Source: Armatimonadetes bacterium Uphvl-Ar2
GTDB lineage: Bacteria > Armatimonadota > Fimbriimonadia > Fimbriimonadales > Fimbriimonadaceae
DNA: 64,000 bases
Reading direction: 5' to 3'
Assembly (NCBI GenBank): GCA_002162095.1
Contig: CP021424.1
Coordinates: 1,488,001 to 1,552,000, forward strand
Positions 1 to 6,708 of the stretch are shown in pieces. Made by a program: the position numbers and the translations under genes. The notes under the pieces were generated by a model, which saw nothing but the letters and a program-made list of their open reading frames with translations, was not told where the DNA came from and made no database searches. Position 1 is the stretch's first letter. Every line of letters starts with the position of its first letter.

Positions 1-1
1 G

Positions 2-142
2 CACAAGTCGGGCATTGACCTGCGCATCACGCAAGGAACGGGCGAACCCACGTTGAGCGTGATTTGCGTGGAGCCGGATGCCGCGAATGAAGTGGCGCGC
101 AGCCTGGGCGACTACGTCTATCGGCCCGCCGCCGGTAACTAG
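2..142 (+). CDS. C-terminal end of an unidentified protein (5' end outside window)
   Basis: An open frame enters from the left edge and runs 46 codons to TAG, with coding-like composition (ends GDYVYRPAAGN). It is followed 52 nt later by rpsU. I do not recognise the family from this tail. No domain can be assigned without the upstream part. Confidence 0.5.
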   Translation, partial: HKSGIDLRITQGTGEPTLSVICVEPDAANEVARSLGDYVYRPAAGN

Positions 143-194
143 GATTGGGTCCGGTATACAAAAGTAGGTATCCTGCCGATAAGAGGATTACGTC

Positions 195-362
195 TTGATC
201 TACGTTGCCATTCACACCGGAGAAACGCTTGATAGTGCTGTCAAGCGATTCAATCAGAAGGTTCAGCAGTCCGGCTTGCTCCGCGACCTGAAGGACCACG
301 CTTTCTACGAAAAGCCGAGCGAAAAGCGCCGCCGCGCCTCTCGCCGACGCGGTCGCGCCTAA
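195..362 (+). CDS. rpsU: 30S ribosomal protein S21
   Basis: A 55-residue basic protein starting at TTG after an AAGAGG ribosome-binding site. The sequence has the S21 features: an N-terminal strand IYVAIHTGETLDSAVKRF, the motif GLLRDLKDHAFYEKPSEKRRR and an Arg-rich tail. S21 binds the 30S head/platform near the anti-Shine-Dalgarno end of 16S rRNA and takes part in initiation. It heads a run (HD phosphodiesterase, ybeY, dgkA-like) that is a common conserved neighbourhood of rpsU. The gene is shorter than the usual ORF cut-off. The TTG start is chosen because no ATG or GTG lies in frame at the right distance. Confidence 0.93.
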   Translation: MIYVAIHTGETLDSAVKRFNQKVQQSGLLRDLKDHAFYEKPSEKRRRASRRRGRA

Positions 363-407
363 GCGCCCAGTTTTCGGTTCCCCCGGAGCCATTTCATCCG
401 GGGTGCT

Positions 408-1883
408 ATGGCTACTCCGAAACCGATCCAACATCTCCAGTCCACAAGTTGGGGGCGTTGGATCGTTCGCATTTTCGGGTCGCTCATGGTGGCGGCCGCC
501 ATCACGCTGCACTTGCAGTGGCCCATTTCGCCGCTGGTCGCGCTCGGTCTCACCTGTCTTTCCCTCGCCGCCGGGGCCATGATGGCCGTGCACTTGCGGC
601 AGAGCGGCCTGCCGGCGGATGAAGTCCGCCGCGACGAACTCATCGTTTTTGCCACCAGCCTGGTGGCCATTCTGGGCACCCAGATCATTGTCACCTTGCT
701 CAAGGGCGAAACCAGTCCGGGCTTGGTGTATCTCAGCCTCGGTCCGATCGTCGCGCAGGCCATGCTGACCTCGGCGTTGCTAGGCCCGAACATCGCGGTC
801 ATAGGGGTGACGGTGGTCAGTCTGCTGCTGGGGATGAGCGGGGCCCTCGCGCCCGATACCGTGATGGCGGCGTGGATTGCCGGGGTGGTGGGAAGCCACG
901 CGGTGAACCCCATCAAGCAGCGCAGTGACCTGCTTCGCGCCATCGGCGTGCAGACCATTGCCCACGTGATCCTGGTGGCGGCGGTTTCGATTTCAGTGAG
1001 CAAACCGCTCCTCGAAATCGGTTGGGGCATCATGTGGGCCTCGGTGGCCGCGCTGGTGGCGACCAGCGTGTTTTGGCTTGGGTTGGCGGTGCTGGAACGC
1101 TTGTTTGGCTTGGTCAGCGACTGGTCGCTTCTGGAACTCTGTAGCCCTGAGCATCCGCTCCTCCGCGACCTCACTTTGAGGGCTCCTGGCACCTATGCCC
1201 ACAGTGTGGCGGTGGCCAACCTGGCCGAGAATGCCGCTCGCCTGGTGGGGGCGAACCCGGTGCTCGTGCGGACGATGGCGTACTTCCACGACATCGGCAA
1301 GACCCTGCGACCCAGCTATTTTGTGGAGAACCAGACCGGCGACAATCCGCACGACAACATGACGCCGGCCCTCAGTGCGCAAGTGATTCGGGCGCACGTG
1401 GGCGACGGGGTGGAGTTAGCCCGCAAGAAGCGGATGCCCAAGATCATCGTGGATGCCATCCAGCAGCACCACGGCACCACGCTCATCACTTATTTCTATC
1501 ATCGCGCTTTGACCACGGCCACCAACCCGGATTCGGCGAGCATGGAGCCGTTCTTCCGCTACGACGGGCCGCGCCCACAAACCCGGGAAATCGCGATCTT
1601 GCACCTGGCCGACCAAGTGGAAGCCGCCACCCGCACCTGCCACGGTGGGCCGGAGGAGTGCGCCCAACTCATCCGCGACCTCATCGACAGGAGCCGAGCC
1701 GAAGGCCAGCTGGCCGAGTGTGACCTCACCTTCCGTGAGCTCAGCCTGATCACGGATGCTTTCATTAACACCGTGAACGCCCTCCGCCACGAGCGGGTGG
1801 AGTACCCTGAACTGCCGGACCCTTCGCCGCCGGTGAACCAAGATGGTGACCCTGACGAACCATACGTCCAATCGTCTCCTTAA
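408..1883 (+). CDS. 7TM-HD family phosphodiesterase (PgpH/YqfF-like), short form
   Basis: A 491-residue membrane protein. Hydrophobic helices fill residues ~20-235, followed by a cytoplasmic HD domain: His265 in TYAHSV, His294-Asp295 in YFHDIGK, and further His in NPHDN and QQHHGT. Characterised homologues (Listeria PgpH) hydrolyse c-di-AMP, so the likely role is nucleotide second-messenger turnover at the inner face of the membrane. PgpH-type proteins normally carry a large extracellular domain after the first helix; it is absent here, since the helices follow one another with short loops. It lies between rpsU and ybeY, and its last 41 nt overlap ybeY. The substrate is inferred from the family only. 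Confidence 0.85.
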   Translation: MATPKPIQHLQSTSWGRWIVRIFGSLMVAAAITLHLQWPISPLVALGLTCLSLAAGAMMAVHLRQSGLPADEVRRDELIVFATSLVAILGTQIIVTLLKGETSPGLVYLSLGPIVAQAMLTSALLGPNIAVIGVTVVSLLLGMSGALAPDTVMAAWIAGVVGSHAVNPIKQRSDLLRAIGVQTIAHVILVAAVSISVSKPLLEIGWGIMWASVAALVATSVFWLGLAVLERLFGLVSDWSLLELCSPEHPLLRDLTLRAPGTYAHSVAVANLAENAARLVGANPVLVRTMAYFHDIGKTLRPSYFVENQTGDNPHDNMTPALSAQVIRAHVGDGVELARKKRMPKIIVDAIQQHHGTTLITYFYHRALTTATNPDSASMEPFFRYDGPRPQTREIAILHLADQVEAATRTCHGGPEECAQLIRDLIDRSRAEGQLAECDLTFRELSLITDAFINTVNALRHERVEYPELPDPSPPVNQDGDPDEPYVQSSP

Positions 1884-2304
1884 CTCGACGATTCGGGACG
1901 TGGTGGCGCGTTTGCTGGTGCACCACGGCCACGAGGGCGCGGGGGTGGAGATCGTGATTATGGAGCCGGGGGCCATCCGCGAGCTCAACCGTGACTACCG
2001 CCAGATGGACGAGGCGACCGACGTGCTGACCTTTCCGGCCCCGCCGAACCCGATTGGCCACCTCGGCGAAATCGCCATCAATATCCGCGACGTGCGTCGC
2101 GGGGCGGCGCACCGACAAGTCTCGCGCACCCACGAAGCCACCGCGCTCGCTATCCACGGTGCCTTGCACCTTTTGGGATACGATGACGAGACCGAACCGG
2201 AACGGGACGAAATGGTGCGCCTGATGAACGACCACTTGCGAAGGGAGAACATGAAAGTGGACGAGAACTGGGCCAGCCTGCCCCACGCGGAGGAGATCTA
2301 CTAA
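1843..2304 (+). CDS. ybeY: Endoribonuclease YbeY
   Basis: A 153-residue member of the UPF0054/YbeY family of metal-dependent RNases involved in 16S rRNA maturation and 70S quality control. The N-terminal MEPGAIRELNRDYRQMDEATDVLTF region and the HGALHLLGYDDE motif are diagnostic. In the canonical HxxxHxxxxxH zinc motif the third ligand is His; here it is Asp (codon gac). The ATG start lies inside the preceding gene, and the downstream DgkA-like gene begins 1 nt after the stop, so the three are probably translationally coupled. Confidence 0.92.
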   Translation: MVTLTNHTSNRLLNSTIRDVVARLLVHHGHEGAGVEIVIMEPGAIRELNRDYRQMDEATDVLTFPAPPNPIGHLGEIAINIRDVRRGAAHRQVSRTHEATALAIHGALHLLGYDDETEPERDEMVRLMNDHLRRENMKVDENWASLPHAEEIY

Positions 2305-2305
2305 T

Positions 2306-3016
2306 TTGGCCCTGCGCGACATTGCCGTACCGTTTCGCGCGGCCATGAACGGGCTGGTGCACACGTTCCGCACGCAGCGACACATGCGGGTGCACCTCTA
2401 CGTCACCATCATCGTCGTTCTGCTGTCGTTCCTCACCAACCTCTCGCGCCGCGAGCTGTTGGTGTTGCTGTTCATGATCACCTTCGTCTTGGTGGCGGAG
2501 ATGTTTAACTCGGCGATTGAGGCCACGGTGGACCTCATTTCGCCCAACTACCACCCGCTGGCCAAGTTCGCCAAAGACATTGCGGCGGGAGCGGTGCTGA
2601 TCACCACGATCATGGCCGTGGTGGTGGGTTTGATCCTCTTCTTGGCCGATGACCAGTGGGAGCGCATCCGCCTGAGCTTGGGCGCGCCGAGTATCGGCAT
2701 GCCCATTGCCATCCGCATCGTCGCGGGGGCCTTGCTGGTGGTACTGGCGACCGTCATCGGTAAGGGGCTGGGCAAGCACGGGCGTGTGCTACAGGGCGGT
2801 CTGGTGAGTGGCCACAGCGCGCTCGGCTTCTACTTTGCCACCTGCACTTTCTTTGTTTCGGACAACCTCTTGGCTTCCGCAATTGCCGTGCTGTTAGCCT
2901 CGCTGGTGGCGCAGAGCCGCTACGAAGCCAAGTTCCACTCGTTCTTCGAACTCTCCCTGGGCGCGCTGGTCGGTGTGCTCTTTGGGGTAATGCTTTTCGG
3001 ACTTTTGCCGAAATAG
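2306..3016 (+). CDS. DgkA-type lipid kinase fused to a PAP2-like phosphatase
   Basis: A 236-residue protein starting at TTG with GGAGGA upstream. Residues ~1-112 form a DgkA-family (diacylglycerol/undecaprenol kinase) domain with three helices and the motif EMFNSAIEATVDL plus KDIAAGAV. Residues ~125-236 form a small PAP2-like domain with SGHSALGFYFAT and SRYEAKFHSF, matching the SGH and SR...H phosphatase motifs. The kinase half phosphorylates a lipid alcohol, and the second half could remove a lipid phosphate. Both act in the membrane, presumably in undecaprenyl-phosphate or phospholipid recycling. The gene follows ybeY immediately, as dgkA does in many bacteria. Confidence 0.85.
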   Translation: MALRDIAVPFRAAMNGLVHTFRTQRHMRVHLYVTIIVVLLSFLTNLSRRELLVLLFMITFVLVAEMFNSAIEATVDLISPNYHPLAKFAKDIAAGAVLITTIMAVVVGLILFLADDQWERIRLSLGAPSIGMPIAIRIVAGALLVVLATVIGKGLGKHGRVLQGGLVSGHSALGFYFATCTFFVSDNLLASAIAVLLASLVAQSRYEAKFHSFFELSLGALVGVLFGVMLFGLLPK

Positions 3017-3046
3017 GGATAATAGAGAGGCGTTTTCGCGCAATCC

Positions 3047-4465
3047 ATGAAGGAACCCCCGCCACGTACCTTGGCCCGGAATTCTGCAAAGTCGCAGAAA
3101 GGCTGGGCCTTCGCACCCCTAATTGGATGGTCGGTTGCCGCTTTGGCTTTGAGCGCCATGCTCAGCCCCAGCACGCAGTTTGCGGGATTGATAGCAATCC
3201 TGCTCCTTTCCGCGCTCGGCGTCGCCGTGTTTGCCGCGCTGGAGCGTGCCCTCGACCGGGTGAAAACCATGGCCCTGGCCGGCGTGCTGGGTGGCCAAAT
3301 CTCGCCGCAAGAGCTTCGACCGCGTCGCTTTGCCCTGCGTGACCTGAGTTCTGGCTTTGCCCGCCTCAGTTGGGTGGGCCTCATGCTCTCCGCCCTGTGG
3401 CTGGTGCGCACGGAGTCCGGCTGGACGTGGACCAACATTCTGCTGACCGTGCTGGGCGTGACCGTGGTGGGTCACCTCATCCAAGTGTGGGTGCGGTATC
3501 GGGCCGAAATGGATCCGACCCGGATGCTGACCTCCATGCGGGGCTTCATCACCCTGTGGCTAAAGAGCGGGCCGCTGATCGGCGCGGCCACCACGGTGAG
3601 TGAATCGCTGCGGGGGCGCAACCGGCGCAATGCGACGGAGGAAGCCGAGCAGGAGAATGCGGTGGAGGAAGAGATCCGCACCCTGCTGGATGAGGCCGAA
3701 GCCGACGAGAATTGGTCCGAAGAGCGAACCGACATGCTGGAGAGCGTGCTGGGCTTTGAAGAAACCACCGCCCGCGAGATCATGACGCCCCGCGTGGACC
3801 TGGATTCGGTGCCCAAGAGCGCTAGCCTGAACGACGTGGTGCGCGTTGTGGTGGAAAGTGGTCACAGCCGCCTGCCAGTTTACGAAGAAAGCGATGACAA
3901 CATTCTGGGCGTTGTGCACGCCAAGGATGTGCTGCAGGCGCTGATGAACGAGGAGATGGAGCCGACGCTGGAGAGCCTGATGCGCGCGCCGCTATTTGTT
4001 TATGAATCGAACACGGTGGGCGAGGTTCTGCGCGAAATGCGCGCCAACAAGGTGCCGATGGCCATTGTGCAAGACGACCGGGGGGCCACCGCCGGCGTGG
4101 TGACAATGGAAGACATCGTGGAAGAGCTGGTGGGCGAAATCCACGACGAATACGACACTGACGAACCGGAGATTCTGCTGGAGCAGGCTGCCAACGGCTG
4201 GGTGGTGGATGGCCGCTATAACCTCGATGACCTGAACGAAGAGATCGGCACGGCCTTTGACAACGAAGAAGTGGACACCATTGGGGGCTATCTGTTCTCG
4301 TTGCTCGGGCGGCCAGCCGTGGAAGGCGACGAAGTGGAAGCCGAAGGCTACAAGCTGACCGTGCAAGAAGTAGACGGCAAACGCATTGCCCGCGTGGGCG
4401 TGGAGCCGCTGGCGGTTTCTGCCATGGACATGCTGGTGGGCGAAGACCAGCGCGTGGCGGATTAA
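3047..4465 (+). CDS. CNNM/CorC-type transporter-associated protein with CBS pair
   Basis: A 472-residue protein of the HlyC/CorC (CNNM) family, linked to Mg2+/Co2+ homeostasis. Two hydrophobic N-terminal segments (~25-70 and ~115-145) precede an acidic linker. A CBS pair begins at ~245 (REIMTPRVDLDSV, then GVVHAKDVL and the second half ending VVTMEDIVEELVGEI). A CorC_HlyC C-terminal domain covers ~384-455 (DGRYNLDDLNEEIG). The N-terminal membrane part is weakly conserved compared with a standard DUF21 domain. It follows the kinase/phosphatase gene by 30 nt and is probably co-transcribed. It converges with the next gene. Confidence 0.88.
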   Translation: MKEPPPRTLARNSAKSQKGWAFAPLIGWSVAALALSAMLSPSTQFAGLIAILLLSALGVAVFAALERALDRVKTMALAGVLGGQISPQELRPRRFALRDLSSGFARLSWVGLMLSALWLVRTESGWTWTNILLTVLGVTVVGHLIQVWVRYRAEMDPTRMLTSMRGFITLWLKSGPLIGAATTVSESLRGRNRRNATEEAEQENAVEEEIRTLLDEAEADENWSEERTDMLESVLGFEETTAREIMTPRVDLDSVPKSASLNDVVRVVVESGHSRLPVYEESDDNILGVVHAKDVLQALMNEEMEPTLESLMRAPLFVYESNTVGEVLREMRANKVPMAIVQDDRGATAGVVTMEDIVEELVGEIHDEYDTDEPEILLEQAANGWVVDGRYNLDDLNEEIGTAFDNEEVDTIGGYLFSLLGRPAVEGDEVEAEGYKLTVQEVDGKRIARVGVEPLAVSAMDMLVGEDQRVAD

Positions 4466-4471
4466 CCTCTT

Positions 4472-5086
4472 TTAGCGCGAAATCACCCGGGCGATGACGA
4501 AGCCGAAGGTAGCGCCAAAGCCCACGGCCGCAATGGCGACCTGGGTGATGAGGCCCCGGTGAGTCTCCCAGAAATTCGGCTTATCCTTGGAGCGGATACG
4601 GACGCAATCCAACGTGACCGTACTGGTGCTGCCCCACATGTTCACGCTTAGGCTCTGGATTTGCGGGTTGAAGTTCAGCACATTGGCCCCGTACCAGCCG
4701 CCGTAGCTGGGCATGTGCACATCCACCTTTTGGTTGGGTAGCGGCGCGAAGGGCTGAAGCTGGTGGGCCGGGAGGGCGACCTCAGCCCCGCTGACAAACT
4801 GAATGTGGGCGATATCGCCTTGGATTCGCTGCACGCGAGCAACGTAAAGCCAGCCGTCGGTGCTGGGCGCATAAACCAGTTGACCGGAGGTGATTTCGGG
4901 GCGCGAGGCCAGGCGCTCGCGCAGGGCTTGGACGACGGCGTCCCGGGGGATGCCCGCCTCTTGGGCGGCTTGGACGAAGGCCTCGAACGGGGCGAGTTCG
5001 TGGTCTTCGGTGGTGAGGGCCTGGGCGCGACTGAGCACGCCTTGCAGCTCGTCTTCGCTCAGGTGGCCCGAGTCTAAGCGATTCAT
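4472..5086 (-). CDS. Unrecognised protein with two beta-rich repeats and a C-terminal membrane anchor
   Basis: 204 residues, family not recognised. Residues ~1-60 look helical (SEDELQGVLSRAQALT...). Residues ~65-115 and ~118-165 resemble two SH3/Tudor-like units: the first has SGQLVYAPSTDGWLYVARV, the second KVDVHMPSYGGWYGANVL, each followed by short beta strands. A single hydrophobic helix near the end (VAIAAVGFGATFGFVIARV) would tail-anchor the protein. There is no Shine-Dalgarno; a TATCCT box lies 6 nt before ATG, suggesting a leaderless message. The repeat reading is my inference. Confidence 0.7.
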   Translation of the reverse strand: MNRLDSGHLSEDELQGVLSRAQALTTEDHELAPFEAFVQAAQEAGIPRDAVVQALRERLASRPEITSGQLVYAPSTDGWLYVARVQRIQGDIAHIQFVSGAEVALPAHQLQPFAPLPNQKVDVHMPSYGGWYGANVLNFNPQIQSLSVNMWGSTSTVTLDCVRIRSKDKPNFWETHRGLITQVAIAAVGFGATFGFVIARVISR

Positions 5087-5092
5087 GGCGGG

Positions 5093-5098
5093 AGGATA
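5093..5098 (-). promoter_or_regulatory. -10-like box TATCCT, leaderless arrangement
   Basis: TATCCT read on the minus strand ends 6 nt before the ATG at 5086, with no ribosome-binding site between. It matches the TANNNT spacing seen at several other genes in this window. Confidence 0.45.
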
Positions 5099-5142
5099 CT
5101 CCCTGGAGCGTGGGGGCCCACCGGGTACCCTGTTGAGGTCGC

Positions 5143-5218
5143 GGCCTCGTAGCTCAGGGGATAGAGCGCCTCCGTCCTAAGGAGGGCGTCGGGGGTTCGA
5201 GTCCCTCCGAGGCCGCCA
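5143..5218 (+). tRNA. tRNA-Arg (anticodon CCT)
   Basis: A 76-nt cloverleaf: acceptor GGCCTCG/CGAGGCC (7 bp, perfect), D arm GCTC/GAGC, anticodon arm CCTCC-GTCCTAA-GGAGG giving anticodon CCT (reads AGG), T arm GGGGG-TTCGAGT-CCCTC, discriminator G and encoded CCA. It is the left, fully paired copy of the two tRNA-Arg genes that bound the cassette array. Confidence 0.95.
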
Positions 5219-5298
5219 CTATGAACCTGGCAGGAAAGGCAAACCGTTCTCGCGCGACCCATATGGCCGTCGACCGAGAAGAAGGGACTCCTCTTCGG

Positions 5299-5718
5299 CT
5301 AGTCAGGCATGATCCACTCGACGAGATTTTGGTCCGGGTCATAGAAATACACCGAAGTGGCGTGCATCCAAGACTGCCTAACCGGCCCGTAGAACGGGGT
5401 GCCGGTGTTCTTGAGGCGATCTATCCCTAATTCCCAATCTCGCTGATCCACTCCGATCGCGAAGTGAACGGAGCCGAAGCGTTGTCCCGCAGGAAGAGCG
5501 GAGAACTCTTCGAACAAGAGGTCCCCTTTGTGCAAGGCGATTCGTCGAGCGCTGGTGGGTTCACCGGTGGTGAACCAGGTCCACTCGTCGTCTGGCTCGC
5601 TTGCGTGCGGATCCAATGACAACCCCACTACCTCCAAATAGAATCGTCTTGCGAGCGAGACGTCCTTCACAATTAGAACAAGCTCGTTGAGTCCCTTCGA
5701 GATGACCGGTCGCATCAT
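5299..5718 (-). CDS. VOC-family (glyoxalase/bleomycin-resistance-like) protein, cassette A
   Basis: About 139 residues. The fold is a single-chain VOC protein with two beta-alpha-beta-beta-beta modules: GLNELVLIVKDVSLARRFY at the start, GSVHFAIGV in the middle, YFYDPDQNLVEWIMPD at the end (the last motif carries a metal-ligand Glu). Such proteins include glyoxalases, dioxygenases and antibiotic-binding proteins; the substrate cannot be told. I start at the first of two adjacent ATGs (5718, 5715) because the upstream codons are part of a hairpin. A TAGACT box lies 4-7 nt before these ATGs. It is the only gene between the first tRNA and the first tRNA-tail repeat. Confidence 0.8.
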   Translation of the reverse strand: MMRPVISKGLNELVLIVKDVSLARRFYLEVVGLSLDPHASEPDDEWTWFTTGEPTSARRIALHKGDLLFEEFSALPAGQRFGSVHFAIGVDQRDWELGIDRLKNTGTPFYGPVRQSWMHATSVYFYDPDQNLVEWIMPD

Positions 5719-5734
5719 CGGCAGTCTACTGCCG
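5719..5734. repeat. Hairpin at the start of the cassette A gene
   Basis: CGGCAGT-CT-ACTGCCG, a 7-bp perfect inverted repeat that abuts the VOC start codon and contains the candidate -10 box TAGACT (minus strand). It may be an operator or part of a recombination site; nothing else distinguishes the two. Confidence 0.4.
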
Positions 5735-5797
5735 AGCAAGACGGCGTTTTGGGGTGGTTTTCAGTCGATAGGCGTACTAAAAGAGCGAGCCACCTTT

Positions 5798-5847
5798 CGT
5801 CCCAAGGCAGGATTCGGGGGTTCGAGTCCCTCCGAGGCCGCCACTAT
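5798..5847 (+). repeat. Partial tRNA-Arg 3' copy (attachment-site-like direct repeat 1)
   Basis: The block 5814-5847 is identical over 34 nt to 5189-5222 of the first tRNA region, covering the T arm, acceptor 3' strand, CCA and four bases beyond. Upstream, homology continues in decayed form through the anticodon arm (CGTCCCAAGGCAGG against CGTCCTAAGGAGG). No acceptor 5' half or D arm can be recognised, so it cannot be a functional tRNA. Confidence 0.85.
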
Positions 5848-5907
5848 TTTGAACCGCTCGTTCATGACTTTGATATTTGCAGCTGCCATACGCCGTAACC
5901 AATCGGA

Positions 5908-6612
5908 ATGGTGCATCATGAACGGGTGACCGACTTGTCCGCTGTGAATTCCAAAGAGATCGTCAGAACAGGCTACGACCGTGTCTCGGGGACCTATCGA
6001 GGTGATCGGTTCGATCTCACGGACCCGGAACAGATGAAGTACGCGGGTTGGATCGAAGAGCTCAAGATCCAACTGGGCCCTGGTGGAGACGTTTTGGATT
6101 TGGGCTGCGGCAACGGTGTGCCGGTGGCTCAGTTGCTCGTCCAAGCGGGTTACGGCTATGTCGGGGTTGACCTCTCGCCTGTCCAAATTGAACGAGCTCG
6201 AAGGCTGACGCCCCACGCCGAATTCATCTGTGGAGACATGTCCGAATTGCAGGTTCCGGCCGAACGGTTTTCTGCGGTGGCCTCGCTCTACGCAATGATC
6301 CACTTGCCACTGGAAGAGCAAAGAGGCCTGTTAAAGCGCATCCATCAATGGCTCCAACCCGGTGGCGTGCTAATGATCATTGTCGGCGCAACGGAGTGGA
6401 CTGGCGTTGAGGAAGACTGGCTTGGGGTGCCTGGAGTGACGATGTATTGGAGCCACGCCGACTTGCCGACCTATCAAAAATGGCTCGTGGATTGCGAATT
6501 TGAGATGATGAGGTCCAGATTTGTTCCGGAAGGTGAGGGCGGCCATGTGTTGGTGATGGCTCGAAAGGCTCAAACCACCCACGGTCAGAGAGCGTGTGAA
6601 GGTGCATGGTGA
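5908..6612 (+). CDS. Class I SAM-dependent methyltransferase, cassette B
   Basis: 234 residues with a complete Rossmann-type methyltransferase core: motif I VLDLGCGNG at ~62-70, the acidic strand GVDLSPVQIERAR after it, CGDMSELQVP (motif II region), and LKRIHQWLQPGGVLMI (motif III). The substrate is unknown; it resembles small-molecule/ubiquinone-type methyltransferases. The start is uncertain: ATG 5908 is the first in frame, and GTG 5926 is also possible. It is the sole gene between two tRNA-tail repeats, and its stop is followed at once by a 16-bp palindrome. Confidence 0.85.
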   Translation: MVHHERVTDLSAVNSKEIVRTGYDRVSGTYRGDRFDLTDPEQMKYAGWIEELKIQLGPGGDVLDLGCGNGVPVAQLLVQAGYGYVGVDLSPVQIERARRLTPHAEFICGDMSELQVPAERFSAVASLYAMIHLPLEEQRGLLKRIHQWLQPGGVLMIIVGATEWTGVEEDWLGVPGVTMYWSHADLPTYQKWLVDCEFEMMRSRFVPEGEGGHVLVMARKAQTTHGQRACEGAW

Positions 6613-6613
6613 C

Positions 6614-6629
6614 CGCCCGTCGACGGGCG
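6614..6629. repeat. 16-bp perfect palindrome after cassette B gene
   Basis: CGCCCGTCGACGGGCG, fully self-complementary, lies directly between the methyltransferase stop and the second tRNA-tail copy. It could be a terminator stem without a T run or a recombinase-binding arm. Confidence 0.5.
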
Positions 6630-6666
6630 AAGGGTGTCGGGGGTTCGGTTCCCTCCGGGGCCGCCA
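6630..6666 (+). repeat. Partial tRNA-Arg 3' copy (attachment-site-like direct repeat 2, degenerate)
   Basis: 6637-6666 matches the tRNA 3' end through CCA with three substitutions (TTCGGTT for TTCGAGT, CGGGGCC for CGAGGCC). AAGG and GTG upstream still align with the anticodon arm. The 5' half of a tRNA is absent. Confidence 0.8.
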
Positions 6667-6708
6667 AACAGTCAACTCTCATAGGGAACGAAGGACAGAG
6701 AATTTGAC

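Noticed and set aside
5154-5342. Open frame encoding an EGLEPPTPSLG-type peptide across the tRNA (similar ones at 5761-6321, 6377-6712 and 8321-8581)
   Set aside because: This is the reverse translation of tRNA 3' ends, a well-known artefact; it was useful only as a pointer to the repeat copies.
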